Shown here piece by piece: positions 1 through 6,558 of a stretch of DNA of 12,461 bases; position 1 is the first letter of the stretch, and every line of letters starts with the position of its first letter. The position numbers were made by a program, and so were the translations under genes. Below the pieces are notes generated by a model that worked only from the letters and a program-made list of their open reading frames with translations, had not been told where the DNA came from and did not search any database. This DNA is from an uncultured Collinsella sp. Lineage in GTDB: Bacteria > Actinomycetota > Coriobacteriia > Coriobacteriales > Coriobacteriaceae. The DNA is taken from positions 1 through 12,461 of the forward strand of contig CABUWR010000018.1 of the NCBI GenBank assembly GCA_902495265.1, given 5' to 3'.

Positions 1-1164
1 GGGGATGGCAACCAGGTCGTACTTGGTCATCTCGTCCGTCACGTCTTCCTGGTCCTCGTCGGGCGACACGTAGACCAGGTCGCGATAGGCGAGCTGGCCC
101 AGCGTGGCGTCGCGGTCGGCCACGATCAGCGTGCGCAGCGAAAGCACGCCCGTCAGCATGCCGCTCGGATCCTCGGTATAGACGTAATAGACGCTCTCGA
201 AGTCCTCATCGAGTTTGCGAATCGCCTCGATGGCATCGCCGACCGTCGCCGTGGCGGGCAGCGAGACAAACTCCGAGGTCATGATGCGGCCGGCGGTGTT
301 GTCCTCGTAGCCCAGCAGATTACGAATCGCCTTCTCCTCCTTGACGCCCATCAGGCGCAGGAGCTTCTCGGCCTTCTCGTAATCGAGCTCGTCGATCAGG
401 TCGGCTGCATCGTCCGGGTCCATCATAGCCAGCATCGACGATGCGTCCGTGTCGGACAGGCCCTCGAGCATCTCGGTCATAAGCTCGTCGTCATCGAACT
501 CCGAGATGGCCTCGGCGGCCTGGGCAGTATCGAGCTGCGCAAACACCTGCGCACGCAGGCGCGGGTCGAGCTGCTCGATGATGTCGGCAATGTCAGCAGG
601 ATGCAGCTCGCCAAGCGTCTTGTGCGACACCGAGAGCTGGATGTTCTTAGTCGAGCGATCGAGCAGGTCCATGTAAGACCAGGCGATAATGTCCTCGCTG
701 AGCGGCTTGCCCAGGTGCTTCATAAAGCCCTCGACGACATGCTCGAGCGCGGGGCTGATCGCGCGCAGCAGACCGCGGGCGCCAACTTCGGCACCCAGCA
801 GGCGCAGCTGATTTTCGCCCGACATGGAAAACTTGATGTCGTTTACGCGCACGACCTTCATGCCCTGCGTGTCGACAATCTGCTTGTTAAGCACGTCGCG
901 CGCCAGCAAGAGTTCGGTCGGCTGCAGGTACGAAAAACGGATTTCGGTGGCCGACGTCTTAAGGTGTACACCCGTCTCGTCGATACGGTCGACCCATTTG
1001 CGCCAGCTGATCATAAACGGCGTCTTGCCGGGGCCGCGGAACGCGAGCGACGTCACGTGCGGAAAAACTTCGCCGGTAGCAATGCCAAAATCGTTGACCA
1101 CGCCGAGCTTTTCGCCATCGACGTCCAAGACCGGCAATTTGAGCATCTCACTCAGATAATTCAA
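1..1164 (-). CDS. PRC-barrel / MgtE_N / CBS domain protein (Mg2+-transporter-like cytosolic module), C-terminus cut by window
   Basis: 388 residues are visible; the frame is open to the window edge. The domain order is: a PRC-barrel-like segment at about residues 3-70, a second similar segment at about 88-155 (with VVRVNDIKFS), an alpha-helical MgtE_N superhelix at about 180-285 (LHPADIADIIEQLD, DDAADLIDELDYEKAEKLLRLMG), then a first CBS domain from about 293 (AGRIMTSEFVSLPATATVGDAI) and the start of a second at about 356. In MgtE channels this MgtE_N-CBS module senses cytosolic Mg2+ and gates the pore; actinobacterial proteins with an N-terminal PRC barrel often lack the pore. No membrane segment is seen in the visible part, so whether a channel domain follows cannot be told. 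The start is a TTG at 1164: GGGGAG lies 5 bases upstream, an in-frame stop lies just before it, and the resulting MNYLSEMLKLPVLD matches how the family begins; ATG at 1146 lacks a good ribosome binding site. The next gene upstream ends 295 bases away, so it probably has its own promoter. Confidence 0.85.
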   Translation of the reverse strand, partial: MNYLSEMLKLPVLDVDGEKLGVVNDFGIATGEVFPHVTSLAFRGPGKTPFMISWRKWVDRIDETGVHLKTSATEIRFSYLQPTELLLARDVLNKQIVDTQGMKVVRVNDIKFSMSGENQLRLLGAEVGARGLLRAISPALEHVVEGFMKHLGKPLSEDIIAWSYMDLLDRSTKNIQLSVSHKTLGELHPADIADIIEQLDPRLRAQVFAQLDTAQAAEAISEFDDDELMTEMLEGLSDTDASSMLAMMDPDDAADLIDELDYEKAEKLLRLMGVKEEKAIRNLLGYEDNTAGRIMTSEFVSLPATATVGDAIEAIRKLDEDFESVYYVYTEDPSGMLTGVLSLRTLIVADRDATLGQLAYRDLVYVSPDEDQEDVTDEMTKYDLVAIP

Positions 1165-1274
1165 TGGTGCTCCCCATCATTATTCCTGCGGACCGCGCGA
1201 CCATGCCGGCACGCAATCCGTGGACTTTTAGATATGTATACGCATGCGCGGGCGGTACACCGCTCGGCGCTCAC

Positions 1275-1362
1275 ACCCCGTGCACGCGCAGAAAGCACCT
1301 GCATGGGGTCATCGACTGTATGGTCGAGGTTTGGATTTCACCTGTAACCTTTCTCTTGACCC
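1275..1362 (-). promoter_or_regulatory. Structured 5' leader of the MgtE-domain gene (candidate cis-regulatory RNA)
   Basis: In the 295-base gap upstream of the TTG start several complementary blocks occur. 1306-1311 pairs perfectly with 1357-1362 (6 bp) and encloses two hairpins: 1312-1316 with 1323-1327 (5 bp, 6-base loop) and 1327-1331 with 1346-1350 (5 bp). Together they would form a three-way junction. The block 1305-1309 can instead pair with 1275-1279, extended by 1280-1284/1300-1304 with one mismatch on this strand. The two states exclude each other. A further short hairpin (GCGGT-ac-ACCGC) lies near 1252-1263. I could not match this to the M-box, Mn2+ (yybP-ykoY), NiCo, cobalamin or TPP riboswitch consensus as I recall them. 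The pairings are seen directly; a regulatory role is inferred from position. Confidence 0.35.
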
Positions 1363-1377
1363 TCATTAACCGCAGTA

Positions 1378-1386
1378 ACTATAGCA
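1378..1386 (-). promoter_or_regulatory. Candidate extended -10 promoter for the MgtE-domain gene
   Basis: On the minus strand TGC precedes TATAGT (bases 1383-1378), giving an extended -10 (TGnTATAGT). The hexamer 17 bases upstream (GTGCCG) is a poor -35, as extended -10 promoters tolerate. The predicted start near 1371 would place the whole structured leader inside the transcript, about 205 bases ahead of the coding start. Confidence 0.35.
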
Positions 1387-1446
1387 TCAGCATCGCGCTG
1401 CGGCACCGAGTTTATGCGCTGCACATTGCAGGCATACCAAACGCTG

Positions 1447-1466
1447 ACGTCCCCAATGACTACTCT
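1447..1466 (-). repeat. Partial REP-like repeat overlapping the stop codon of the NodB-fold gene
   Basis: These 20 bases are identical to 10118-10137, a piece of the last unit of the REP-like array downstream of the FtsX permease gene. In both places the minus strand reads GAG TAG followed by TCATTGGGGACGT, so the repeat supplies the TAG stop of two unrelated proteins, both ending in Glu. The distal half of the 27-base unit (about 1435-1446) has diverged and no longer closes the palindrome. Confidence 0.7.
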
Positions 1467-2866
1467 GTGGTGTCGTCATACTCGGGGAGTTGGGGGAACA
1501 CGGCGTTTTTGGGCATGGAAACCTTGGTGAGCGAGGTGAGCTTTTTGCTCAACGCCGCGTCCGTCTTGACCAGGTCGCTGAGCGTCACGATCTTGTAGCC
1601 GTCGGCGACAAGACCATCGATAATCTGCGGCAGCGCCTCGAGCGTCTGCTCGGCGCACTCATCGCTATCGGTGAGCAGCACGATATTGCCCGGCGTCATC
1701 GAGTCGAGCACGGTCGATACTTGCTCGTCGGCGCCGTTGAGCAGCCAGTCACCCGAATCGATATTCCACGAAACCACGGCGGACACCAGGTCCATCGAGT
1801 CGATCCAGTTTTGCTCGTCAAACGCGGCGTAGGGGGCGCGCAGCAACATCGTCTCAACGCCGGTCGCCGACTTAATCGCCTCGGTGCCCTTCGTGATCTG
1901 TTTGCGCACCGTCTCGCGATCCTCGCCCTTGAGTGAATCATCGCTGTAACTGTTGGAACCGATCTCGCACCCGGCATCGACAATCGCTTTGGCAGTAGCG
2001 GGCGAGGCTTCCGCGGCATCGCCCGAAAGGAAGAACGTCGCCGTGACGCCCTTTTCCTTGAGCACCTGCAAGATTTGCTTGGTCGCGCCGCTCGGACCCT
2101 CGTCAAATGTCAGGGCCACGTACTTTTCGTTGCCCTTGGGCGCTACGCTTGCGCACTCGACTACGCAGTCGGTGGCGGGCACGACCTCGCCGCGGTCCTG
2201 CGTCTTGCCCGACTGCTCGCCGACCCATACCTCGGAGCGGCCCTGAACGCCCCAGGTTTTGACATACTCAATGGCACCCGTGCCCTCGACCTTAAGCTTT
2301 GGCTCGATAGTCGTGGCCTGGACCTCGTGCTTTTCGTATGCGTTGCGGCCGTCCTTGACCGTCACCTTCTCGCCGCCCTCAAGCTCGCGACTATCCCATT
2401 TGCCTTGCTTCACGCGCTTGCCGTCGACCTTCACCGACAGCTTTTCGCCGCCATGGCGCTTGAGCACGCTGTCGTCGACGGCCAGCAGATCGCCGGCGTC
2501 GTACGTTTCGGTCAGGCTTTGATCGTCGATAAGATTCTGCAACGTAGAGCCCACGCGCACCGCGGTCTTCTGCCCGTTGAGTTCCACGTCCACGCTGCGG
2601 TTGACGTAGCCCACGACGGCAGCGATAAACAGCACGAGCGCGCAACCCACGGCGATGAGCGCATAGGGCAAGCGGGACGGTCGGCGCGGCGAGCGTCCGT
2701 TGCCGATGCGCGCGCTGCGATCGCTAAACCCACGGCTATGGTTGAGGTACATCGCGCCGGGCTTACGGCGGCGTCGACGCTGGCCGCTGGGCAGCTGCCC
2801 CAGGTCGCGGCGCGCCGTCGGACGCGCACCCGAGGGCCCGTTTAAGTTAGATCCGTTTTGGCGCAT
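1460..2866 (-). CDS. Membrane-anchored NodB-fold (polysaccharide deacetylase-like) protein with degenerate metal site
   Basis: 468 aa. An Arg-rich cytoplasmic N-terminus (residues 1-68, with a run of Arg at 30-34) precedes one membrane segment at about 69-88 (ALIAVGCALVLFIAAVVGYV), so the rest is extracellular. Residues about 92-150 (VELNGQKTAVRVGSTLQNLI) resemble DUF348, a small domain found in YabE/Rpf-type wall proteins. Residues about 248-435 form a NodB homology domain: TFDEGP at 253-258, RAPY at 343-346, WNIDSGDW at 367-374. In active family members the metal is held by Asp and the two His of HxxxH, and a further His sits in the LH motif near the C-terminus. Here the HxxxH region reads EIGSNSYSDDSL (301-312), with N305 and D309 at the His positions, the LH motif is LLTD (T399), and the second Asp of TFDDGP is Glu. 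Classic Zn-dependent deacetylation of peptidoglycan or glycans is therefore doubtful; a binding or structural role is possible. GGGGGAGGG lies 3 bases before the ATG. It is monocistronic by position, with a terminator 22 bases upstream of its start. Confidence 0.85.
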   Translation of the reverse strand: MRQNGSNLNGPSGARPTARRDLGQLPSGQRRRRRKPGAMYLNHSRGFSDRSARIGNGRSPRRPSRLPYALIAVGCALVLFIAAVVGYVNRSVDVELNGQKTAVRVGSTLQNLIDDQSLTETYDAGDLLAVDDSVLKRHGGEKLSVKVDGKRVKQGKWDSRELEGGEKVTVKDGRNAYEKHEVQATTIEPKLKVEGTGAIEYVKTWGVQGRSEVWVGEQSGKTQDRGEVVPATDCVVECASVAPKGNEKYVALTFDEGPSGATKQILQVLKEKGVTATFFLSGDAAEASPATAKAIVDAGCEIGSNSYSDDSLKGEDRETVRKQITKGTEAIKSATGVETMLLRAPYAAFDEQNWIDSMDLVSAVVSWNIDSGDWLLNGADEQVSTVLDSMTPGNIVLLTDSDECAEQTLEALPQIIDGLVADGYKIVTLSDLVKTDAALSKKLTSLTKVSMPKNAVFPQLPEYDDTTE

Positions 2867-2887
2867 GTGCCCTCCCCCATAAACACA

Positions 2888-2917
2888 GCGAGCCGGAGCA
2901 ACATGTCTCCGGCTCGC
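2888..2917 (-). terminator. Hairpin terminator of the YtxH/PRC-barrel operon
   Basis: A perfect 11-bp inverted repeat (GCGAGCCGGAG at 2888-2898, its complement at 2907-2917) with an 8-base loop lies 21 bases past the stop of the PRC-barrel gene. On the minus strand it is followed by TGTGTTTAT, a weak T-tract. It also sits just ahead of the NodB-fold gene's ribosome binding site, so it may act as a partial terminator or 5' stabiliser. Confidence 0.6.
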
Positions 2918-2938
2918 CTCCCATCATTTGGTACGTCG

Positions 2939-3694
2939 CTATTTGCTAGCTTTTGACGAGCCCCCGCTCGCCTTTTGATATTCGTCCTTAAAGGCCTTGA
3001 ACATACCGCGCGTCTTGCCGAGCTGCTTGCCCAGTGCGCGGCTGCCCTTGTCCACGGCGACCGATCCCTTGTCATCGAGCACCTTGGCGCCCTTCTTGAC
3101 CTTATCGCCCACCACGACACTGGCCTCGGCAGCCTTGGCGGCCGCGCCGCCCGAATACCCGAGCGCCTTGACCTCGTCCGAGACAATCATCGCGCCGTTC
3201 TCGTAGCCGCGCAGCATCGTCGGCGGCACCTGCGTGTCGCCCACCAACATGCTCGATGCGGCGCTGGCGGTCACATAGAACGTCTGCACAATGCCCGAAC
3301 GCGGCTTGAACTCAACGTCCGAGCAGTAGCCCACGGCATCGCCCGATTCCGTGCGCACGTCCATGCCAACCCAGATGATGCAATCGTCCAGGTTGATATC
3401 GAGGCGCTTGGCCGCGGCGGCATCGTAGGTGCCCTTGACGTCGTCGACCGCGACAGCACCCTCATAGACGCCGATGGCATCGAGCGCCACAAACCGGTCG
3501 GGGCGCTCGATCATGCCCGCGATATCGGACTGGCGAACCATAAAGCCCACCACGCGCGTGCCGCCCGGGGTAAAGACGGGAAAGTGAATCTTGCCGAGCT
3601 TCTTAGGGCTGCGCGGCGTGCCGTCCTTTTTGGTGCGCTTGTCTTCGGCAGGCTTACGATAAACCTTGACGCCGACAAAATCCCCTGCGCGCAT
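2939..3694 (-). CDS. PRC-barrel domain protein
   Basis: 251 aa, no membrane segment or signal peptide. The N-terminal region has the PRC-barrel pattern (MRAGDFVGVKVY, then KLGKIHFPVFTPGGTRVVGFMVRQSD at about 33-57). A second barrel-like region at about 100-175 has GMDVRTESGDAVGYCSDVEFKPRSGIVQTFYVT (110-142). The C-terminal about 70 residues are Ala/Lys/Gly rich and basic (VGDKVKKGAKVLDDKGSVAVDKGSRALGKQLGKTRGMFKAF), probably helical and flexible, and could bind nucleic acid or membrane lipid head groups. PRC barrels are small beta-barrels found in photosynthetic reaction centre H subunits and in RimM; free-standing actinobacterial versions have no settled function. The ATG overlaps the stop of the YtxH-like gene by one base (TAATG), with GAGG 4 bases before the ATG, so the two are translationally coupled and probably act together. 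Confidence 0.8.
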   Translation of the reverse strand: MRAGDFVGVKVYRKPAEDKRTKKDGTPRSPKKLGKIHFPVFTPGGTRVVGFMVRQSDIAGMIERPDRFVALDAIGVYEGAVAVDDVKGTYDAAAAKRLDINLDDCIIWVGMDVRTESGDAVGYCSDVEFKPRSGIVQTFYVTASAASSMLVGDTQVPPTMLRGYENGAMIVSDEVKALGYSGGAAAKAAEASVVVGDKVKKGAKVLDDKGSVAVDKGSRALGKQLGKTRGMFKAFKDEYQKASGGSSKASK

Positions 3695-4083
3695 TATGCC
3701 TCGGTCGAGGGCTCCGTGGCCTCGGTGTCGGCCTCGGCGACGTTCTCGACTACGACGTCGGCAGCGGGCGTCACGTTGCCGCCCGAGATAGCGTCGTTGA
3801 GCTGCTCGCGAAGCTGGTCCATGCGCTCGCGGGCCAGGTCGACCTTGGCGCGCAGGTCATCGGTCTTGGCGTCGACCATCGGACCAAAGTCGTTGACCGC
3901 GGCACGAGCCTCCTCGGCACTGTGCTCGTAGGTGTCACGCATGTTGTCCCAGGCATCGTTGGCGATATCGGCGGCCATGGCGCGGGTCTCGGCACCCGAG
4001 CGCGGGGCCAGAGCAACGCCGATGATAGCGCCGGCGGCAGCACCAAAGAGCGCACCGGAGACAAAGCTGAAAGTCTTTCCCAT
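3694..4083 (-). CDS. YtxH-like membrane protein
   Basis: 129 aa from the chosen start. A hydrophobic Gly/Ala segment at residues about 5-27 (SFVSGALFGAAAGAIIGVALAP) is followed by RSGAETR, the typical YtxH signature (Gly-rich transmembrane helix followed by a P-x-SG-x-ETR-like motif). The remainder is an amphipathic helical, coiled-coil-like stretch (RDTYEHSAEEARAAVNDFGPMVDAKTDDLRAKVDLARERMDQLREQLNDA) and an acidic tail. YtxH proteins are short stress-associated envelope proteins of unknown biochemical role. ATG at 4083 is preferred over ATG 4089 because GAGGA sits 6 bases upstream; a longer frame back to 4155 would begin upstream of the TATAAT promoter and lacks a ribosome binding site. It is the first gene of a two-gene operon with the PRC-barrel gene. 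Confidence 0.8.
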   Translation of the reverse strand: MGKTFSFVSGALFGAAAGAIIGVALAPRSGAETRAMAADIANDAWDNMRDTYEHSAEEARAAVNDFGPMVDAKTDDLRAKVDLARERMDQLREQLNDAISGGNVTPAADVVVENVAEADTEATEPSTEA

Positions 4084-4134
4084 GATCATTCCTCTCCTGC
4101 GGGCACCTCGATGCCCACCGTTTGAATGCTGTCC

Positions 4135-4140
4135 ATTATA
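4135..4140 (-). promoter_or_regulatory. -10 element of the YtxH/PRC-barrel operon
   Basis: A perfect TATAAT on the minus strand (GGGTATAATGG) lies 51 bases upstream of the YtxH ATG. The -35 is poor: the best fit is GCGACG with a 19-base spacer. A start near 4128 gives a 5' UTR of about 45 bases. This separates the YtxH/PRC pair from the upstream cyanophycin-synthetase-like gene. Confidence 0.5.
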
Positions 4141-4219
4141 CCCGCAGCGCAACACTTGCCGTCGCGCTCATCTGCGTACGGTAAAAGCGCAGGTACATGA
4201 TGGTGATAAGCGAGTGAGT

Positions 4220-5053
4220 CTACTCCTGCGGCATAGCCGGCATGGCAACCGTGGCGGCCGGGTTCTCGCCGGCGCCATCGACGAGCGGCAGGTTGCCCTC
4301 GTGCGCCGAACCGGACGGAGCCGTTGCCGCACCGCCAAAGACGGCCGCGGGGGCCTCGTGGTTCTCGGCGACCGCACCCTCGGTATCGATTGGCATCTGC
4401 GGCTCGTCGTCAAAGCTCGGGACGCCTTGGGGCTCCGCAGACTCGGGCTCAGCAGGCGCCTCGGCAACGGGCTCGGTGTCGGCATCGGCGGGGGCGTCGC
4501 CCTCGGGCGCATCCTCGGCCACGTCCTCGCCGTTTGCAGCGGCAACGGCCTCGTGCGGGTCCTTGCCCTCGGCCTCGGCACGCATGCCCAGCACCAGGTT
4601 GCGCAGGCCCGCGACCGTGCCCTCCACGTCGGGGGCCGGCTGGTCGGCGTGCAGGTACGCCCAGTCCATCATAAAGGTCGCCGACGACAGCGCGCCAATG
4701 GCCAACGCGTCATCGGGACACGAAAGCTCGACCTCAAAGACACGCTCGTCATGCTCGCTCACGCGCGTGCGGCCGCACGAGATGCTGCCGGCAAGACCGG
4801 TCTCGTTCATGAGCTCGACCGTCACGTGCTCCAGCAGGTGGCAAAGCTCGGTCTGGCCCATGCAGTCCTGGAACTCGCGACCGGAATCGCCCAGGCACAG
4901 GTGCTTGGCAATCGCCGGCACCAGGTAGTACACGCGCGCCGTGGCCTCGATATCCTCCGAGGTCATGAGCGGCATGCCGGGGTTCACCAGCACGTGCGCG
5001 CAAATCTTGTCCTCGCTGACGGTGACCTTAAGGATGTTGAACAGGCCTGCCAT
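4220..5053 (-). CDS. Stand-alone domain resembling the cyanophycin synthetase N-terminal domain, with acidic Pro/Ala-rich tail
   Basis: 277 aa. The first about 155 residues are folded-looking: TSEDIEATARVYYLVPAIAKHLCLGDSGREFQDCMGQTELCHLLEHVTVELM (31-82). The pattern 'hydrophobic-P-x-L-x-x-H ... LxHLLEHVTVEL' (EH at 75-76) is what I recall from the N-terminal domain of cyanophycin synthetase CphA, where it precedes the ATP-grasp and Mur-ligase-like domains; neither is present here. GSISCGRTRV (89-98) and a second beta-rich part (FEVELSCPDDALAIGALSSATFMMDWA, 106-132) follow. Residues about 170-277 are low complexity, rich in Glu, Asp, Ala and Pro, and probably disordered. There is no signal peptide or membrane segment. 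AGGGGAGAG precedes the ATG by 2 bases, and the gene starts 24 bases after the CNNM gene's stop, so the two are probably cotranscribed. The function is unknown; a role in peptide or amino-acid ligation, or in binding a polypeptide, is only a guess from the family resemblance. Confidence 0.55.
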   Translation of the reverse strand: MAGLFNILKVTVSEDKICAHVLVNPGMPLMTSEDIEATARVYYLVPAIAKHLCLGDSGREFQDCMGQTELCHLLEHVTVELMNETGLAGSISCGRTRVSEHDERVFEVELSCPDDALAIGALSSATFMMDWAYLHADQPAPDVEGTVAGLRNLVLGMRAEAEGKDPHEAVAAANGEDVAEDAPEGDAPADADTEPVAEAPAEPESAEPQGVPSFDDEPQMPIDTEGAVAENHEAPAAVFGGAATAPSGSAHEGNLPLVDGAGENPAATVAMPAMPQE

Positions 5054-5077
5054 AACTCTCCCCTACTCTTCCTTGTC

Positions 5078-6451
5078 CTACTCGTCGCCATCGTGCGGAT
5101 CCGCAGAGCCCGCACCCGACGCCGCCGGCTTCTCTGCCGAGGACTCGGAATCCTTCTTATCGGTTTCGGCCGGAGCGATCACGCGAATGAGCGAGATGCG
5201 CTGGCCACGCATCGACTGCACCTTGAATTTGTACCCTGCGACCTCAAACACCTCTCCGATGTCGGGCACCGAGTCGCAAAGCTCCAGAATCCAGCCGGCG
5301 ATGGTCTCATAATCATCGCTTTCCTCGAGCGGCCAACCAAGCTCAATCGCGTCATCGCACGAAAAACGCCCATCGACGAGCCACTCGCGGCGCGAAAGAC
5401 GCGTGAGGTACTTGTTGTCGGGGTCGAACTCGTCCTCAATCTCGCCGACGATCTCCTCGACGATGTCCTCGATGGTGATGATGCCGGCCGTGCCGCCGTA
5501 CTCGTCCACGACGACCACGATCTGGTCGTGCGAGGTCTGCATCTCGGACAGCAGCGGCAGGATGTCCTTGGTATCGGGCACAAAGGTGGCATCGCGCAGA
5601 TAATCGGCGATGGGCTGGTCGCCCTTGCCGTCGAGCGCGGGCTGGATCAGGTCCTTGATGTGCGCGATGCCCGCGACGTTGTCGGGATCCTCGTGGTAGA
5701 CGGGGATGCGGCTGAAGCCGGTCTGGCGCATGGTGGACAACACGTCGGCGACCGTCTCGTCGTCCTCGCACATGGTGGTGTCCACGCGCGGCACCATGAC
5801 CTCGCGAGCCACGGTGTCGCCCAGATCGAAGATCTCGTGGATCATGCGCTTTTCCTCGTCGAGCAGGTCGTCCTGCTCCGAGACCATGTACTTGATCTCT
5901 TCCTCCGAGACGTTCTGGCGGTCATCGGCGCTCTTGATGCGCAGGATACGGGCCAGGCCGTCGGAGCAGGCACCGGTCAGCCACACGAGCGGGCGGGCGA
6001 TCTTTTGGAACACGGAGAGCGGTCCCACGACCTGCTTGGATACGCCCTCGGCATTAGCGAGGCCAATGCGCTTGGGCACGAGCTCGCCGATCACAATGGA
6101 CACAAAGGCGACGGCGACGGTGATGATGACCGGCGCCAGGCCGCGCGCGATGGCGGAGAGCGGCGCGATGCCAAAGCTCATGAGCCACGTGGCGAGCGGG
6201 TCGGACAGACTCGTCGAGGCGACGGCGGACGAGGCGAAGCCCACGAGCGTGATGGCAACCTGGATGGTGGCGAGCAGCTGGTCGGAGTCGGCAGCCAGCT
6301 TAATGGCACGCTCGGCGCGCTTGTCGCCTTCCTCGGCCTCGTGCTCCAGCACGGCGCGCTTGGCCGTGGTGAGAGCCATCTCGGACATGGAGAAGTAGCC
6401 GTTGATAAGCGTCAGGACGAGTGTGGTAATAAGGGAGATGGTTATGTCCAT
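5078..6451 (-). CDS. CNNM/CorC (HlyC) family membrane protein with CBS pair and transporter-associated domain
   Basis: 457 aa, the usual length. Residues 1-185 form the CNNM (DUF21) membrane domain, with helices at about 3-20, 59-80, 104-123 and 138-160, and the conserved NGYFSMSEMAL (17-27) and GELVPKRIGL (122-131). A CBS pair spans about 215-340 (VAREVMVPRVDT, SRIPVYHEDPDNVAGIAHIKDL, QIVVVVDEYGGTAGIITIEDIVEEIVGEIEDEFD). The CorC_HlyC domain is at about 355-425 (WLVDGRFSCDDAIELGWPL ... YETIAGWILELC). A polar, acidic tail ends the protein. Family members export Mg2+ (sometimes Co2+) or confer resistance to excess, with Mg-ATP bound at the CBS domains; the old 'hemolysin' name is not a functional statement. 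The only GGAGG (6467-6471) is 15 bases from the ATG, unusually far; a GAG-aaa-CTC hairpin between them could shorten the distance. Later ATGs would remove the first membrane helix. Confidence 0.92.
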   Translation of the reverse strand: MDITISLITTLVLTLINGYFSMSEMALTTAKRAVLEHEAEEGDKRAERAIKLAADSDQLLATIQVAITLVGFASSAVASTSLSDPLATWLMSFGIAPLSAIARGLAPVIITVAVAFVSIVIGELVPKRIGLANAEGVSKQVVGPLSVFQKIARPLVWLTGACSDGLARILRIKSADDRQNVSEEEIKYMVSEQDDLLDEEKRMIHEIFDLGDTVAREVMVPRVDTTMCEDDETVADVLSTMRQTGFSRIPVYHEDPDNVAGIAHIKDLIQPALDGKGDQPIADYLRDATFVPDTKDILPLLSEMQTSHDQIVVVVDEYGGTAGIITIEDIVEEIVGEIEDEFDPDNKYLTRLSRREWLVDGRFSCDDAIELGWPLEESDDYETIAGWILELCDSVPDIGEVFEVAGYKFKVQSMRGQRISLIRVIAPAETDKKDSESSAEKPAASGAGSADPHDGDE

Positions 6452-6558
6452 CGGGAGTTTCTCGAACCTCCAAGATTCGGGACGTTAGGGTAAAACGTTG
6501 ATGGCGGATACGGCAATTGCGCCGGTCGCCCGTGCGGGCGGGGCCGTGGGCGTGGTCG

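Noticed and set aside
1275..1362. M-box or another known metal riboswitch
   Set aside because: The conserved blocks of the M-box, yybP-ykoY and NiCo classes, as I remember them, are not present. Kept only as an unclassified structured leader.
1356..1385. Plus-strand promoter TTGACC-18-TATAGC
   Set aside because: The fit is fair, but nothing on the plus strand downstream looks like a gene or defined RNA, and the same bases are better explained as part of the minus-strand leader and extended -10.
4084..4155. N-terminal extension of the YtxH-like protein back to 4155
   Set aside because: It would cross the perfect TATAAT element at 4135-4140 and lacks a ribosome binding site; the extension is Arg/Gly rich and unlike YtxH N-termini.
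3932..6493. A plus-strand open frame of about 850 codons
   Set aside because: It is antisense to the CNNM, cyanophycin-synthetase-like and YtxH genes, all with clear family motifs and ribosome binding sites. Its composition (rich in Arg, Gly, His, Leu, Val) is that of antisense frames in high-GC DNA.
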